DNA of 11,442 nt from Alphaproteobacteria bacterium UBA2784 (GCA_002352285.1 DEIC01000098.1:28919-40360); one strand, 5' to 3'. Numbered from the stretch's first letter, positions 1 to 7,494 are shown. Translations and numbers: made by a program. Notes: generated by a model not told the origin, from the sequence alone.

Positions 1-284
1 ACGGCATGCACCTGCGGCACCGGCACGCCAGCGCGCTGGGCAGCGCCAATCACGGCAGCCTCGGTCGCCAAAGGCGCAGCCGTTGCGCTTTCGCTCGCAC
101 GCTTGCCACCCGGCACACGGCGCAGGATCAGCGGGACATTGGCGCCGTTGATGATGGCATCAAACGCCCATGTCTCCTGACTGGCGCCGCCCGACAGGCG
201 CGCAAGGTTGGCAATGCCGGTCACGCCTGGCCATTGCACAGAGAGCGCGTCGCGCAGCAGGTCCGCAAGATCCGGCGATGTCAT
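1..284 (-). CDS. Phosphotransferase family protein (APH/ACAD10-like kinase fold), N-terminal part only
   Basis: This is the first ~94 codons of a gene that runs off the left edge. Reading the minus strand from the ATG at 284-282 gives MTSPDLADLLRDALSVQ, then a glycine-rich segment LSGGASQETWAFD (about residues 31-43) and LILRRVPGG (about 52-60). That is the nucleotide-binding loop and the beta-3 strand of the aminoglycoside phosphotransferase/choline kinase fold, in the version found in the kinase domains of ACAD10/ACAD11 and their stand-alone bacterial relatives. The catalytic HxD and DxD motifs would lie beyond the window, so activity cannot be judged. The start lies 2 bases after the recG stop (TGA-AG-ATG), so the two genes are probably co-transcribed and translationally coupled. 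Stand-alone bacterial members often sit near acyl-CoA dehydrogenases, which suggests a hydroxyacyl-CoA substrate rather than an antibiotic. That substrate is inference. Confidence 0.8.
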   Translation of the reverse strand, partial: MTSPDLADLLRDALSVQWPGVTGIANLARLSGGASQETWAFDAIINGANVPLILRRVPGGKRASESATAAPLATEAAVIGAAQRAGVPVPQVHA

Positions 285-286
285 CT

Positions 287-2374
287 TCAACCCGTCCGCA
301 AAAGCCGCACGGCCTCGTCGCGCTCAAAGAGGTAGAGGAGCGTGCGCAAGGCCTGACCACGCGCTGATTGAAGCGCAGGATCACGCATCAGCACAAGCCG
401 TGCATCATCGCGCGCCGCTTCGATCAGATCGCGGTCGGTCTCAAGCCGCGCCAGGCGTAACGGAACGTCACCCGACTGCCGCGTGCCCAACACATCGCCC
501 GCGCCGCGCAACCGCAGATCTTCTTCGGCGATGCGGAAGCCATCGTCGGTTTCCCGGATGACGGTCAGCCGCGCCCGTGCCGTATCGCTCAGCGGCGGGT
601 CATCCTGATAGAGCAGGATGCAATGCGAGGCCTGCGCACCACGCCCCACGCGCCCACGCAACTGATGCAGCTGCGACAGGCCAAAGCGCTCGGCATGCTC
701 GATGATGATGATGGTCGCCTCGGGCACGTCAACGCCGACTTCCACCACCGTGGTGGCAACCAGAATGCGCGCATCGCCGCTGCGGAACCGTTCCATGGCG
801 GCATCGCGCTCGGCGCCCTTCATCTGCCCGTGGGCGAGCGCCACCACATTTCCAAAGCGTCTGGTCAGCACCTCAAACCGCGCTGTGACGGCGGCGAGAT
901 CGCTGTCTTCCGTCTCATTCACCATCGGGCAGATCCAGTAGATGCGCTCGCCGCGCGCCAGCGCCCGCTGAACCGCATCGGCCATTTCAGCAATGCGCGC
1001 CAGCGGCACCGCACGCGTGTCGATCTTCTGGCGCCCCGGCGGCCGCTCGCGGATGCGGCTGACATCCATATCGCCATAGAGCGTGAGTTCCAGCGTGCGC
1101 GGAATGGGCGTTGCCGTCATCGCCAGCGTGTCCACCGGCTCGCCACCCTTGCGCACCAGCGCCGCGCGCTGGCTGACGCCAAAGCGGTGCTGCTCGTCAA
1201 TCACGGCAAGGCCAAGATCGGCAAAGGCGACGTCTTCGCTGAAAAGCGCATGCGTGCCCACAACAAGGGCGGTATTGCCACTGGCCATGGCGCCAAGAAT
1301 TTCCTCGCGCGCCTTTCCGCGCTCGCGCCCGGTCAGCAGCACGATGGAAACGCCGATCTTCTGGCAGTAACCCGAAAGCGTCGCAAAATGTTGCCGCGCC
1401 AGAATTTCAGTGGGTGCCATCAATGCCGCCTGCGCCCCTGCTTCAACGGCAGACAGCATCGCCATAAGCGCCACGATGGTCTTGCCGGAGCCGACATCGC
1501 CTTGAAGGAGGCGCGTCATGCGCCGCTCGCTTGCGATGTCAGCGTCAATCTCGGCGAGGGCGGTCTGCTGATCCTTCGTCAGTGCCCACGGCAGAATGTC
1601 ATGCAACGCCTTGCGCAGCCGCCCGTCGCCTGAAAGCCTCCGCCCGCGCAAGCCGCGCTGGCGTTCGCGCGCGAGAAGAAGCGTCAGCTGGTTCGCAAGA
1701 AGCTCATCAAAGGCAAGTCGCCGCCGCGCAATTTCTGCGGGCGCGCCTTCGCTCACGAAAGGCGCATGCAGCGCAGCAAGGGCGGTGCGCCAGCCGGACC
1801 ATCCATTCTGCTTGAGGAATGAAGCGTCCTGCCACTCCGACAGTTCAGGAACAAGCTCCAGCGCATGGCGCACAGCCTTGGCCATCACACGCGCGCCAAG
1901 CCCTTCTGTCAGCGGATAGACGTTTTCAAAGTGGGGCACATCCTCGCCCTTGGCGGGATCGACGATGAAGTCGGGATGCACGATCTGCTTGCGGCCATTA
2001 TAGCTTGCCAGCGTGCCGCTGATCCGCCGCCTTGCCGCAACCGGCAAGACCTTGGGCACATAGTCGCCCCGCGCCGAGAAAAACACGAGGTCGATAGGCC
2101 CGCTGTCGTCATAACAGGCGACGCGCCACGGCAGGCCCTTTCGGGGCGGTGGCTGATGCGCCAGCACCGAGATGTCCAGCGTCACCAGCCGCCCTTCTTC
2201 GGCCGTTGCGATTGTCGGGCGATAGGAGCGGTCAACGAACCCCGTGGGTGCCAGGAAAACGAGGTCGATCACCCGCTCGCCCGCCGCCTTGCCGATCAGC
2301 CTGGCAAGTTTCGGCCCGATCCCGGGAAGGCTGGATACCGGGGCGAAGAGGGGAAACAGAATCTCGGGCCGCAT
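287..2374 (-). CDS. recG: ATP-dependent DNA helicase RecG
   Basis: RecG is a double-stranded DNA translocase that reverses stalled replication forks and branch-migrates Holliday junctions. The 695-residue protein has the usual length. The N-terminal wedge/OB part opens with MRPEILFPLFAPVSSLPGIG. The helicase core has Walker A GDVGSGKT at residues 292-299, the Walker B box DEQH at 393-396, TATPIPRTL from 420 and, later, the block ATTVVEVGVDVPEA with QLRGRVGRG, which carries the arginine finger. I chose the ATG at 2374. The reading frame stays open to a TTG at 2410, but the 12 extra residues are not family-like, and alphaproteobacterial RecG typically starts MRPE or similar. There is no good Shine-Dalgarno sequence before it. 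It is divergent from sdhE-mfd and followed after 2 bases by a kinase gene. No frameshift or missing motif was seen. Confidence 0.97.
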   Translation of the reverse strand: MRPEILFPLFAPVSSLPGIGPKLARLIGKAAGERVIDLVFLAPTGFVDRSYRPTIATAEEGRLVTLDISVLAHQPPPRKGLPWRVACYDDSGPIDLVFFSARGDYVPKVLPVAARRRISGTLASYNGRKQIVHPDFIVDPAKGEDVPHFENVYPLTEGLGARVMAKAVRHALELVPELSEWQDASFLKQNGWSGWRTALAALHAPFVSEGAPAEIARRRLAFDELLANQLTLLLARERQRGLRGRRLSGDGRLRKALHDILPWALTKDQQTALAEIDADIASERRMTRLLQGDVGSGKTIVALMAMLSAVEAGAQAALMAPTEILARQHFATLSGYCQKIGVSIVLLTGRERGKAREEILGAMASGNTALVVGTHALFSEDVAFADLGLAVIDEQHRFGVSQRAALVRKGGEPVDTLAMTATPIPRTLELTLYGDMDVSRIRERPPGRQKIDTRAVPLARIAEMADAVQRALARGERIYWICPMVNETEDSDLAAVTARFEVLTRRFGNVVALAHGQMKGAERDAAMERFRSGDARILVATTVVEVGVDVPEATIIIIEHAERFGLSQLHQLRGRVGRGAQASHCILLYQDDPPLSDTARARLTVIRETDDGFRIAEEDLRLRGAGDVLGTRQSGDVPLRLARLETDRDLIEAARDDARLVLMRDPALQSARGQALRTLLYLFERDEAVRLLRTG

Positions 2375-2403
2375 GGGGGAACCATCGCGCCGCACAGTGC
2401 CAG

Positions 2404-2432
2404 ATGACAAGCGGGGCGTAACCGCCTATATG
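2404..2432 (+). promoter_or_regulatory. Candidate sigma-70-type promoter for sdhE-mfd
   Basis: ATGACA at 2404-2409 matches five of six bases of the -35 consensus TTGACA. A 17-base spacer leads to TATATG at 2427-2432, which matches four of six bases of the -10 consensus. It lies in the short gap between the divergent recG and sdhE starts. Transcription would begin near 2439, downstream of the ATG at 2430, so this promoter would favour the sdhE start at 2460. The call rests on consensus matching by eye only. Confidence 0.4.
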
Positions 2433-2459
2433 CACCGCCCCAAGCCATCCGGGCCCGCC

Positions 2460-2723
2460 ATGGACAAAGAAACCCGCCTCAAGCGCCTTTCATACCGTGC
2501 GCACCATCGCGGCTTCCGCGAGGCGGACATTGTGCTGGGCAGTTTCGCGGACCGGGAGCTTTCCGGCCTGTCGCCAGCCGAACTTGACCAGTTCGAGGCC
2601 CTGCTGGCCGAGGACGACCACGAACTCTATGGCTGGATTCTGGGCCGCGCGCCTGCGCCCGCGGAACACGATCACGCGCTTCTTGCCCGTCTGCGCAATA
2701 GTCTGGGCAAGCATCTGCCATGA
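2460..2723 (+). CDS. sdhE: FAD assembly factor SdhE (succinate dehydrogenase assembly factor 2 / YgfY family)
   Basis: SdhE is a small cytoplasmic chaperone that promotes covalent attachment of FAD to the SdhA subunit of succinate dehydrogenase (and of fumarate reductase). The 87-residue product is of typical size. It carries the family signature HRGFREADIVLG, which contains the RGxxE motif needed for flavinylation, followed by LDQFEALLAEDDHELYGWI, the conserved acidic helix and the tyrosine-glycine-tryptophan segment. An in-frame ATG at 2430 would add ten residues (MHRPKPSGPA). I prefer 2460 because those residues look unrelated to the family and a candidate -10 element overlaps 2430, although neither ATG has a clear ribosome binding site. 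The TGA stop overlaps the mfd ATG as ATGA at 2720-2723, so the pair is coupled. It lies away from any sdh operon here, and its position between recG and mfd is a known alphaproteobacterial arrangement. Confidence 0.92.
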   Translation: MDKETRLKRLSYRAHHRGFREADIVLGSFADRELSGLSPAELDQFEALLAEDDHELYGWILGRAPAPAEHDHALLARLRNSLGKHLP

Positions 2724-5700
2724 ACTTTCTGGAGCTCGTTCGGTCGCCGCAGAAGCGCGCTGTCATTGCCAGCGTGCCTGAGGGCTATGATGCCAGCCTG
2801 GCAGCCCAGCTCGCATCCTCGGGCGAGCGTGTGCTGCACGTGGCGCGCGATGAAGCCCATGCCCTTGCCTTTGCGGAAGCGGCAGGCTGGTTTGCGCCCG
2901 GCCTGCCCATATGCGTCTTTCCGGCGTGGGATTGCGTGCCCTATGATCGCGTCTCGCCGCGCGCTGACATTATGGCGCGGCGTCTTGCGGCCCTGTCGGA
3001 GCTGGGCGGCGCAGCATCATCGGCAAAGTCGCTGCTGGTGGTGACAACCGTCAACGCGCTGTTGCAGCGCGTGCCGGCACGCGCATTGCTGAAAACGCTG
3101 ACGCGCACGCTGAAGCCGGGCGCCATCGAGCCGATGGACAGGCTTGTCCCGCATCTCGAACGCATTGGCTATACCCGCGCCGCAACGGTGGTGGAGCCGG
3201 GCGATTATGCCGTGCGTGGCGGCATTCTTGACCTTTTCCCGCCGGGGCACGACGTGCCGTTGCGCCTCGACTATTTCGGTGATGCGATTGAACGCATCCG
3301 TGCCTTTGATCCCGAGACGCAGAAATCGCGCGGCGAAGTGCGCAGCGCAACCCTGTTGCCGGTCAGCGAGATTGTGCTGGATGCGGAAACCATTCGCCGC
3401 TTTCGCGCAGGTTATGTCGCTGCCTTCGGTGCGATTACGGATGGCGACCCGCTTTATGAGGCGATCAGCGCAGGCCGCAAGCACGCGGGCATGGAGCATT
3501 TCCTGCCGCTCTTCGCCGAAGGGCTGGAGACGCTGCTGGATCACGCATCGCCCACGCTCATCACGCTTGATCCGCAGGCGCCTGAATCGGTTGACGCCCG
3601 CTTTGCCCAGATCAAGGAGCATTTCGATGCGCGCATGCAGAACCTTGAAATGGGGCGCAGCGGCAAGGGCAAGTCAGGCCTCGCCGGGCCTTCCTTCAAG
3701 CCGCTGGAGCCGGAACGCCTCTATCTCGCTGCAACGGAGCTGGGCGAACTTCTGAATGTCACACGCGTACGCGAGCTGACGCCATTTGCGCGCGAAACCG
3801 CGATCAACGCGCCCGCCCGTGCAGGCCGCGACTTTGCGCCAGAGCGCCAGCAGCCGGGCCGCAATGTGTTTGACGCCGTGCTGGCCCACGCAACGGAACT
3901 CAGCAAGGCCGGAAAGCAGACAATCTTTGCCTGCTGGAGCGAAGGCTCCGCTGATCGCATGGGAACGGTTCTGGCCGATCACGGCGCAAAGGCGGTCAAG
4001 ATCGTCAAAACGCTGGCTGAGGCGCGCGCATTGCACCGTGACGCGGTGGCTGTTTGCGTGCTGGGCCTTGAGCGCGGCTTCGAGACGGACGACGCCGCCT
4101 TCATCTCCGAACAGGATGTGCTGGGCGACCGCCTGATCCGCACCGCGCGCAAGACACGCAAGGCCGCCAACTTCCTGAAAGAGGCAACGGCGCTGACCGC
4201 CGGTGATCTGGTTGTGCATGTGGAGCACGGCATTGGCCGCTATGCCGGACTGGTCACCATCGAAGTGCAGGGCGCCCCTCACGACTGCCTCAAGCTGGAA
4301 TATGACGGCGGCCGCCTTTTCCTGCCGGTCGAAAACATCGAACTCCTCACCCGCTTTGGTTCAGAGGAGGGCAATGTCCAACTCGATCGCCTGGGTGGCG
4401 CGGGCTGGCAGGCGCGCAAGGCCAAGCTTAAAAACCGCATCCGCGAGATTGCCGCCGAGCTGATGCGCGTGGCCGCCGAACGTGCGCTCAAACGCGCGCC
4501 GGAAATTGTGGGCGAGCGCACGCTGTTCGACGAATTCTGCGCGCGTTTTCCTTACGAGGAAACCGAAGACCAGCAGCGCGCCATCGCCGAAACGCTGGAG
4601 GATCTGGCGCGCGGCAAGCCGATGGATCGCCTGGTCTGTGGTGATGTCGGCTTCGGCAAAACGGAAGTCGCCCTGCGCGCCGCCTTCATGACGGCCCTGA
4701 CCGGCAAGCAGGTGGCCGTGGTGGTGCCCACAACCCTTCTGGCGCGCCAGCATTTCCGCACGTTCAGCGAACGCTTCAAAGGCTGGCCGATGAAAGTGCG
4801 CCAGCTCTCGCGCCTCGTCAGCACAAAGGAAGCTGCTGAAACCCGCAAGGCGCTGGCAGAGGGGCAGGTGGAGATTGTGGTGGGCACCCACGCGCTCCTC
4901 GCCAAGTCAATCGCCTTCAAAGACCTCGGTCTTCTCATCATCGACGAGGAGCAGCATTTCGGCGTCGCGCACAAGGAGCGCCTGAAGCAATTGCGCGCTG
5001 ACGTGCATGTGCTGACGCTGACCGCCACGCCCATTCCGCGCACGCTGCAGCTGGCGCTGTCAGGTGTGCGCGACATGTCGCTGATCGCAACGCCGCCGGT
5101 GGACCGCCTTGCCGTGCGCACCTTTGTCGGCCCGCTGGACCCGCTGGTGGTGCGCGAAGCCCTGTTGCGTGAGCATTATCGCGGCGGACAATCCTTCTAT
5201 GTTGTGCCGCGCATCGCCGATCTAGCCGAGGCGCGCGAGTTCATCGAGGCAACGGTGCCCGAAGTCAAAGTCATCACCGCCCATGGCCAGATGGCGCCGG
5301 GCCAGCTGGATGACGTGATGAATGCGTTTTACGAGCGCAAGTTTGAAGTGCTGCTTTCAACCACCATTGTTGAAAGCGGCCTCGACATCCCGACCGCCAA
5401 CACGATGATTATCCATCGCGCTGACATGTTCGGTCTGGCGCAGCTTTATCAGTTGCGCGGGCGCATCGGGCGTTCCAAAGCGCGTGCCTATGCCTATCTC
5501 ACGCTGCCGCCCGGCAAGACGCTGACCGCCAATGCAGAGCGCCGCCTGCGCGTGCTGCAGACGCTGGATACGCTGGGCGCGGGCTTCTCGCTTGCCAGTC
5601 ACGATCTTGATATTCGCGGCGCGGGCAATCTTCTGGGTGAGGAGCAGACCGGCCACATCAAGGAAGTCGGCCTCGAACTCTATCAGGAAATGCTGGAGGA

Positions 5701-6202
5701 GGCGGTGGCGGCCCTGCGCGAGGGCGGCGGCGCGGCAGAGATTGCAGATCAATGGTCGCCGCAGATCAATCTGGGCGCATCGGTGCTGATCCCCGAAACC
5801 TATGTCGCCGATCTGGGCCTGCGCCTCTCGCTCTATCGCCGCCTCGCCGAACTGGAAAACGGCGGCGACATTGATGGCGTTGCCGCTGAAATGATCGACC
5901 GTTTCGGCCCGCTGCCGGACGAGGTGAAGCAGCTGCTCGCCGTCGTCAGCATCAAGATGCTGTGCCGCACGGCGCGCATCGAGCGGGTGGAGGCGGGGCC
6001 CAAGGGCGCGACCATCTCGTTCCGCAAGAACGAATTCCCGAATGCAGCCGAACTGATCGCGCTGATCGCACGCAACGCCGACACAATGAAAGTGCGGCCC
6101 GACCAGAAAATCCTCATCACCCGCACCTGGCCCGACGTGCGCGACCGGCTGGAAGGCACCCGCCGTATCGTCGCCCAGCTGGCGGATCTGGCGGCGGGGT
6201 AG
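2720..6202 (+). CDS. mfd: Transcription-repair coupling factor Mfd
   Basis: Mfd recognises RNA polymerase stalled at DNA damage, pushes it off with an ATP-driven translocase and recruits UvrA. The 1160-residue protein is full length. The N-terminal UvrB-like module is marked by FPAWDCVPYDRVSPRADI and by YAVRGGILDLFPPG. The CarD-like RNA polymerase interaction domain spans roughly residues 490-560 and begins LTAGDLVVHVEHGIGRYAG. The RecG-like motor has Walker A GDVGFGKT at 641-648, DEEQ at 742-745, TATPIPRT at 768-775 and QLYQLRGRIGRS at 908-919. The C-terminal regulatory D7 domain follows, including the stretch MIDRFGPLPDEVKQLL. The start overlaps the sdhE stop by four bases and lacks its own strong Shine-Dalgarno, so translation is probably coupled to sdhE. 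All expected motifs are present and I see nothing broken. Confidence 0.98.
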   Translation: MNFLELVRSPQKRAVIASVPEGYDASLAAQLASSGERVLHVARDEAHALAFAEAAGWFAPGLPICVFPAWDCVPYDRVSPRADIMARRLAALSELGGAASSAKSLLVVTTVNALLQRVPARALLKTLTRTLKPGAIEPMDRLVPHLERIGYTRAATVVEPGDYAVRGGILDLFPPGHDVPLRLDYFGDAIERIRAFDPETQKSRGEVRSATLLPVSEIVLDAETIRRFRAGYVAAFGAITDGDPLYEAISAGRKHAGMEHFLPLFAEGLETLLDHASPTLITLDPQAPESVDARFAQIKEHFDARMQNLEMGRSGKGKSGLAGPSFKPLEPERLYLAATELGELLNVTRVRELTPFARETAINAPARAGRDFAPERQQPGRNVFDAVLAHATELSKAGKQTIFACWSEGSADRMGTVLADHGAKAVKIVKTLAEARALHRDAVAVCVLGLERGFETDDAAFISEQDVLGDRLIRTARKTRKAANFLKEATALTAGDLVVHVEHGIGRYAGLVTIEVQGAPHDCLKLEYDGGRLFLPVENIELLTRFGSEEGNVQLDRLGGAGWQARKAKLKNRIREIAAELMRVAAERALKRAPEIVGERTLFDEFCARFPYEETEDQQRAIAETLEDLARGKPMDRLVCGDVGFGKTEVALRAAFMTALTGKQVAVVVPTTLLARQHFRTFSERFKGWPMKVRQLSRLVSTKEAAETRKALAEGQVEIVVGTHALLAKSIAFKDLGLLIIDEEQHFGVAHKERLKQLRADVHVLTLTATPIPRTLQLALSGVRDMSLIATPPVDRLAVRTFVGPLDPLVVREALLREHYRGGQSFYVVPRIADLAEAREFIEATVPEVKVITAHGQMAPGQLDDVMNAFYERKFEVLLSTTIVESGLDIPTANTMIIHRADMFGLAQLYQLRGRIGRSKARAYAYLTLPPGKTLTANAERRLRVLQTLDTLGAGFSLASHDLDIRGAGNLLGEEQTGHIKEVGLELYQEMLEEAVAALREGGGAAEIADQWSPQINLGASVLIPETYVADLGLRLSLYRRLAELENGGDIDGVAAEMIDRFGPLPDEVKQLLAVVSIKMLCRTARIERVEAGPKGATISFRKNEFPNAAELIALIARNADTMKVRPDQKILITRTWPDVRDRLEGTRRIVAQLADLAAG

Positions 6203-6273
6203 GCGGGTGCGCTGCCTCAAAGGGTGTGATAGGCTTCTTCCAGGCGCGGCAACGGCAATGGACGCGTAAAATC

Positions 6274-6278
6274 AGGAG
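6274..6278 (+). promoter_or_regulatory. Ribosome binding site setting the GTG start of hicB
   Basis: AGGAG lies 7 bases before the GTG at 6286-6288. There is no in-frame ATG between the preceding gene and this point that gives a HicB-like N-terminus, so this site decides the start. It is one of the strongest Shine-Dalgarno sequences in the window. Confidence 0.7.
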
Positions 6279-6285
6279 CACCATC

Positions 6286-6516
6286 GTGGCATCCAGTTAT
6301 CGCTACTCTGTCGTTCTGGAACCTCAGGAGGGCGGAGGATTCACTGCGCTCGTTCCGGCACTTCCCGAAGTGGTGACGGAAGGCGAAACCGAAGCAGAGG
6401 CGCTGGCGAATGCCGAGGAGGCTATTCGTGCCGTGTTGGCGTTTCGGCGGGAACGCGGGCTTGCTATCCCGGATGACGCGATACCTGCTGTCCGTCAGGT
6501 AACTGTCGCAGCCTGA
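6286..6516 (+). CDS. hicB: HicB-family antitoxin (short form)
   Basis: This is the proposed antitoxin of a type II HicBA pair. It should bind the HicA RNase and occlude its active site. The 76-residue product reads MASSYRYSVVLEPQEGGGF, then TALVPALPEVVTEGETEAEAL and a helix NAEEAIRAVL. This is the HicB partial RNase H-like fold, with the usual GGF/Y, P-x-LP and TEGxTxxEAL landmarks. The family cysteine after LPG is replaced here (LPEVV). The protein ends right after this fold, with no ribbon-helix-helix or helix-turn-helix tail, so self-repression by direct DNA binding is not evident. It starts with GTG behind a good AGGAG. It lies 83 bases after the mfd stop on the same strand, so read-through from mfd is possible. 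One base separates its stop from the hicA start. Base composition looks somewhat less GC-rich than in the flanking genes. Confidence 0.88.
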   Translation: MASSYRYSVVLEPQEGGGFTALVPALPEVVTEGETEAEALANAEEAIRAVLAFRRERGLAIPDDAIPAVRQVTVAA

Positions 6517-6517
6517 C

Positions 6518-6754
6518 ATGGGCGGCAGTGGGTTACCGGTCATCTCAGGCAAAGATGGCGTTCGCGCTCTCCTGCGGGCGGGGTTTGTGACTGATCGCAT
6601 CGTCGGCAGCCACTATGTAATGACCCTCCCGGGCGACGCGTCACGCACAGTCACCATTCCAGTTCATTCCAACCGCGATCTTAAGCCGGGCACATTGCGC
6701 TCAATCATCCGGCAGGCTGGCTATTCGGTTGAAGAGTTCGCAAGGCTGCTCTAG
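6518..6754 (+). CDS. hicA: HicA-family mRNA interferase toxin
   Basis: HicA is a ribosome-independent RNase with a double-stranded-RNA-binding-like fold that cleaves mRNA when free of HicB. The 78-residue protein is full length. It begins GLPVISGKDGVRALLRAGF, the usual first strand and helix, and has GSHYVM with the catalytic histidine at residue 32. It then has TVTIPVHSNRDLKPGTLRSI and the helix QAGYSVEEFARLL. All core family features are intact, so the toxin looks functional. The start lies one base after the hicB stop, which ties toxin to antitoxin expression. The order antitoxin-then-toxin is the reverse of the classical Escherichia coli hicAB but is common in the wider family. Its TAG stop interlocks with the TAG of the convergent oxidoreductase gene in CTAG at 6751-6754. 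Confidence 0.9.
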   Translation: MGGSGLPVISGKDGVRALLRAGFVTDRIVGSHYVMTLPGDASRTVTIPVHSNRDLKPGTLRSIIRQAGYSVEEFARLL

Positions 6755-7398
6755 GCGTTGGCCGCTGCCGCCAGCGTCACCTGCGCCCGTTCAAGAATCT
6801 GGATCAGCTGTTCGGGCGGGTGCGCGCCCATTACCATGAACTTGTTTTCGATGATGAAGGCGGGAACGCCGGTAATGCCGATCTCCTGCGCAAACATCAC
6901 TTCGCGCATCACGGCATCTGTGTCGGCATCGCTGGCGAGAAGCCCCGCCACCAGTTCGCCATCCATGCCGCATGAGGCCGCGATGGATGTCAGCACACCC
7001 ACATCGGCCAGATTTTTTCCATGGGTGAAATAGGCGGCAAACAGCGCCTCAACCACCTCATTCTGGATGCCAAGCGAGCGCGCCCAGCGGATCAGCCGGT
7101 GACAATTGAGCGTGTTGGGCGTCAGCGCAATTTTGTCGAAGGCAAGAACGATGCCTGCATCTTCGCCCGCCTGCCGCAGCGCATCGGCCATGGCGCGTGG
7201 CCGCTCGCCATCGCCAAATTTCGCGCGCAGGTATGCATTGCGGTCAACGCCCTCCGTCGGCAACGAGGGATCGAGCATATAGGCGCGCCAGTCGAGCGTA
7301 ATGCCAAGATCAGGCCGCGCCGCAATCGCGCGGTCAAGATTGCGCTTGCCGACATAGCACCACGGGCAGATCGTGTCGGAAACGACGGTCACGCGCAT
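6751..7398 (-). CDS. DsbA family oxidoreductase, FrnE-like (cytoplasmic)
   Basis: This is a thioredoxin-fold dithiol/disulfide oxidoreductase of the DSBA/FrnE family, 215 residues. The active site CPWC is at residues 11-14, directly after the first strand (MRVTVVSDTI). An alpha-helical insertion contains ALTPNTLNCHRLIRWA, a family landmark. ITGVPAFIIENKF gives the cis-proline loop near residue 179. There is no signal peptide, so it should act in the cytoplasm, where relatives work in redox or stress roles or on glutathione-type substrates. The true partner is unknown. The start is the ATG at 7398, preceded by GGGGGAA at 7409-7403. The open frame extends well upstream but only as antisense of the next gene, so the shorter start is right. 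It is divergent from the SDR gene and convergent with hicA, with interlocking stops. Confidence 0.9.
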   Translation of the reverse strand: MRVTVVSDTICPWCYVGKRNLDRAIAARPDLGITLDWRAYMLDPSLPTEGVDRNAYLRAKFGDGERPRAMADALRQAGEDAGIVLAFDKIALTPNTLNCHRLIRWARSLGIQNEVVEALFAAYFTHGKNLADVGVLTSIAASCGMDGELVAGLLASDADTDAVMREVMFAQEIGITGVPAFIIENKFMVMGAHPPEQLIQILERAQVTLAAAANA

Positions 7399-7426
7399 GG
7401 TGTTCCCCCGAACGCGGCCCCGACAG

Positions 7427-7440
7427 GCGGTCTTGACCGC
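7427..7440. promoter_or_regulatory. Inverted repeat in the divergent region between the oxidoreductase and SDR genes
   Basis: GCGGTC at 7427-7432 is followed by TT and then GACCGC at 7435-7440, a perfect 6-2-6 inverted repeat. After one mismatch, two further base pairs extend it (CA at 7424-7425 with TG at 7442-7443). It sits about 29 bases before the oxidoreductase start and 55 before the SDR start. It could be an operator for a dimeric repressor, but no regulator gene is adjacent, and short GC-rich inverted repeats arise by chance in such DNA. Confidence 0.3.
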
Positions 7441-7461
7441 ATGAAGCCGTGACCCTAACCA
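7433..7461 (+). promoter_or_regulatory. Weak candidate promoter for the SDR-acyltransferase pair
   Basis: TTGACC at 7433-7438 matches five of six -35 consensus bases and overlaps the right arm of the inverted repeat. CCTAACCA at 7454-7461, 15 bases further on, partly resembles the GCTANAWC -10 element described for Caulobacter housekeeping promoters. The -10 match is poor, so this is only the best candidate in a 96-base gap that must hold at least one promoter. Confidence 0.25.
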
Positions 7462-7494
7462 GAGAGCCTCGCCCCTGCAAAGCGTGAATGCGCA

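Noticed and set aside
623..1633. Long plus-strand open frame (336 codons) opposite recG
   Set aside because: It is antisense to a clear recG, its translation is rich in Arg, His and Gln with no motifs, and high GC content alone produces such shadows.
2375..2410. Upstream TTG start for recG at 2410
   Set aside because: It adds 12 residues not typical of RecG, and TTG is a rare start. The ATG at 2374 gives the normal N-terminus.
5357..6220. Long minus-strand open frame (287 codons) opposite the end of mfd
   Set aside because: It is antisense to conserved Mfd motor and D7 sequence, and the product has no domain pattern.
6203..6285. Terminator or dedicated promoter between mfd and hicB
   Set aside because: I see no stem-loop followed by a T run and no convincing -35/-10 pair in these 83 bases.
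6286..6754. hicBA as part of an integrated mobile element
   Set aside because: No integrase, transposase, direct repeats or tRNA are adjacent. Only the gene type and a mild composition shift point to acquisition.
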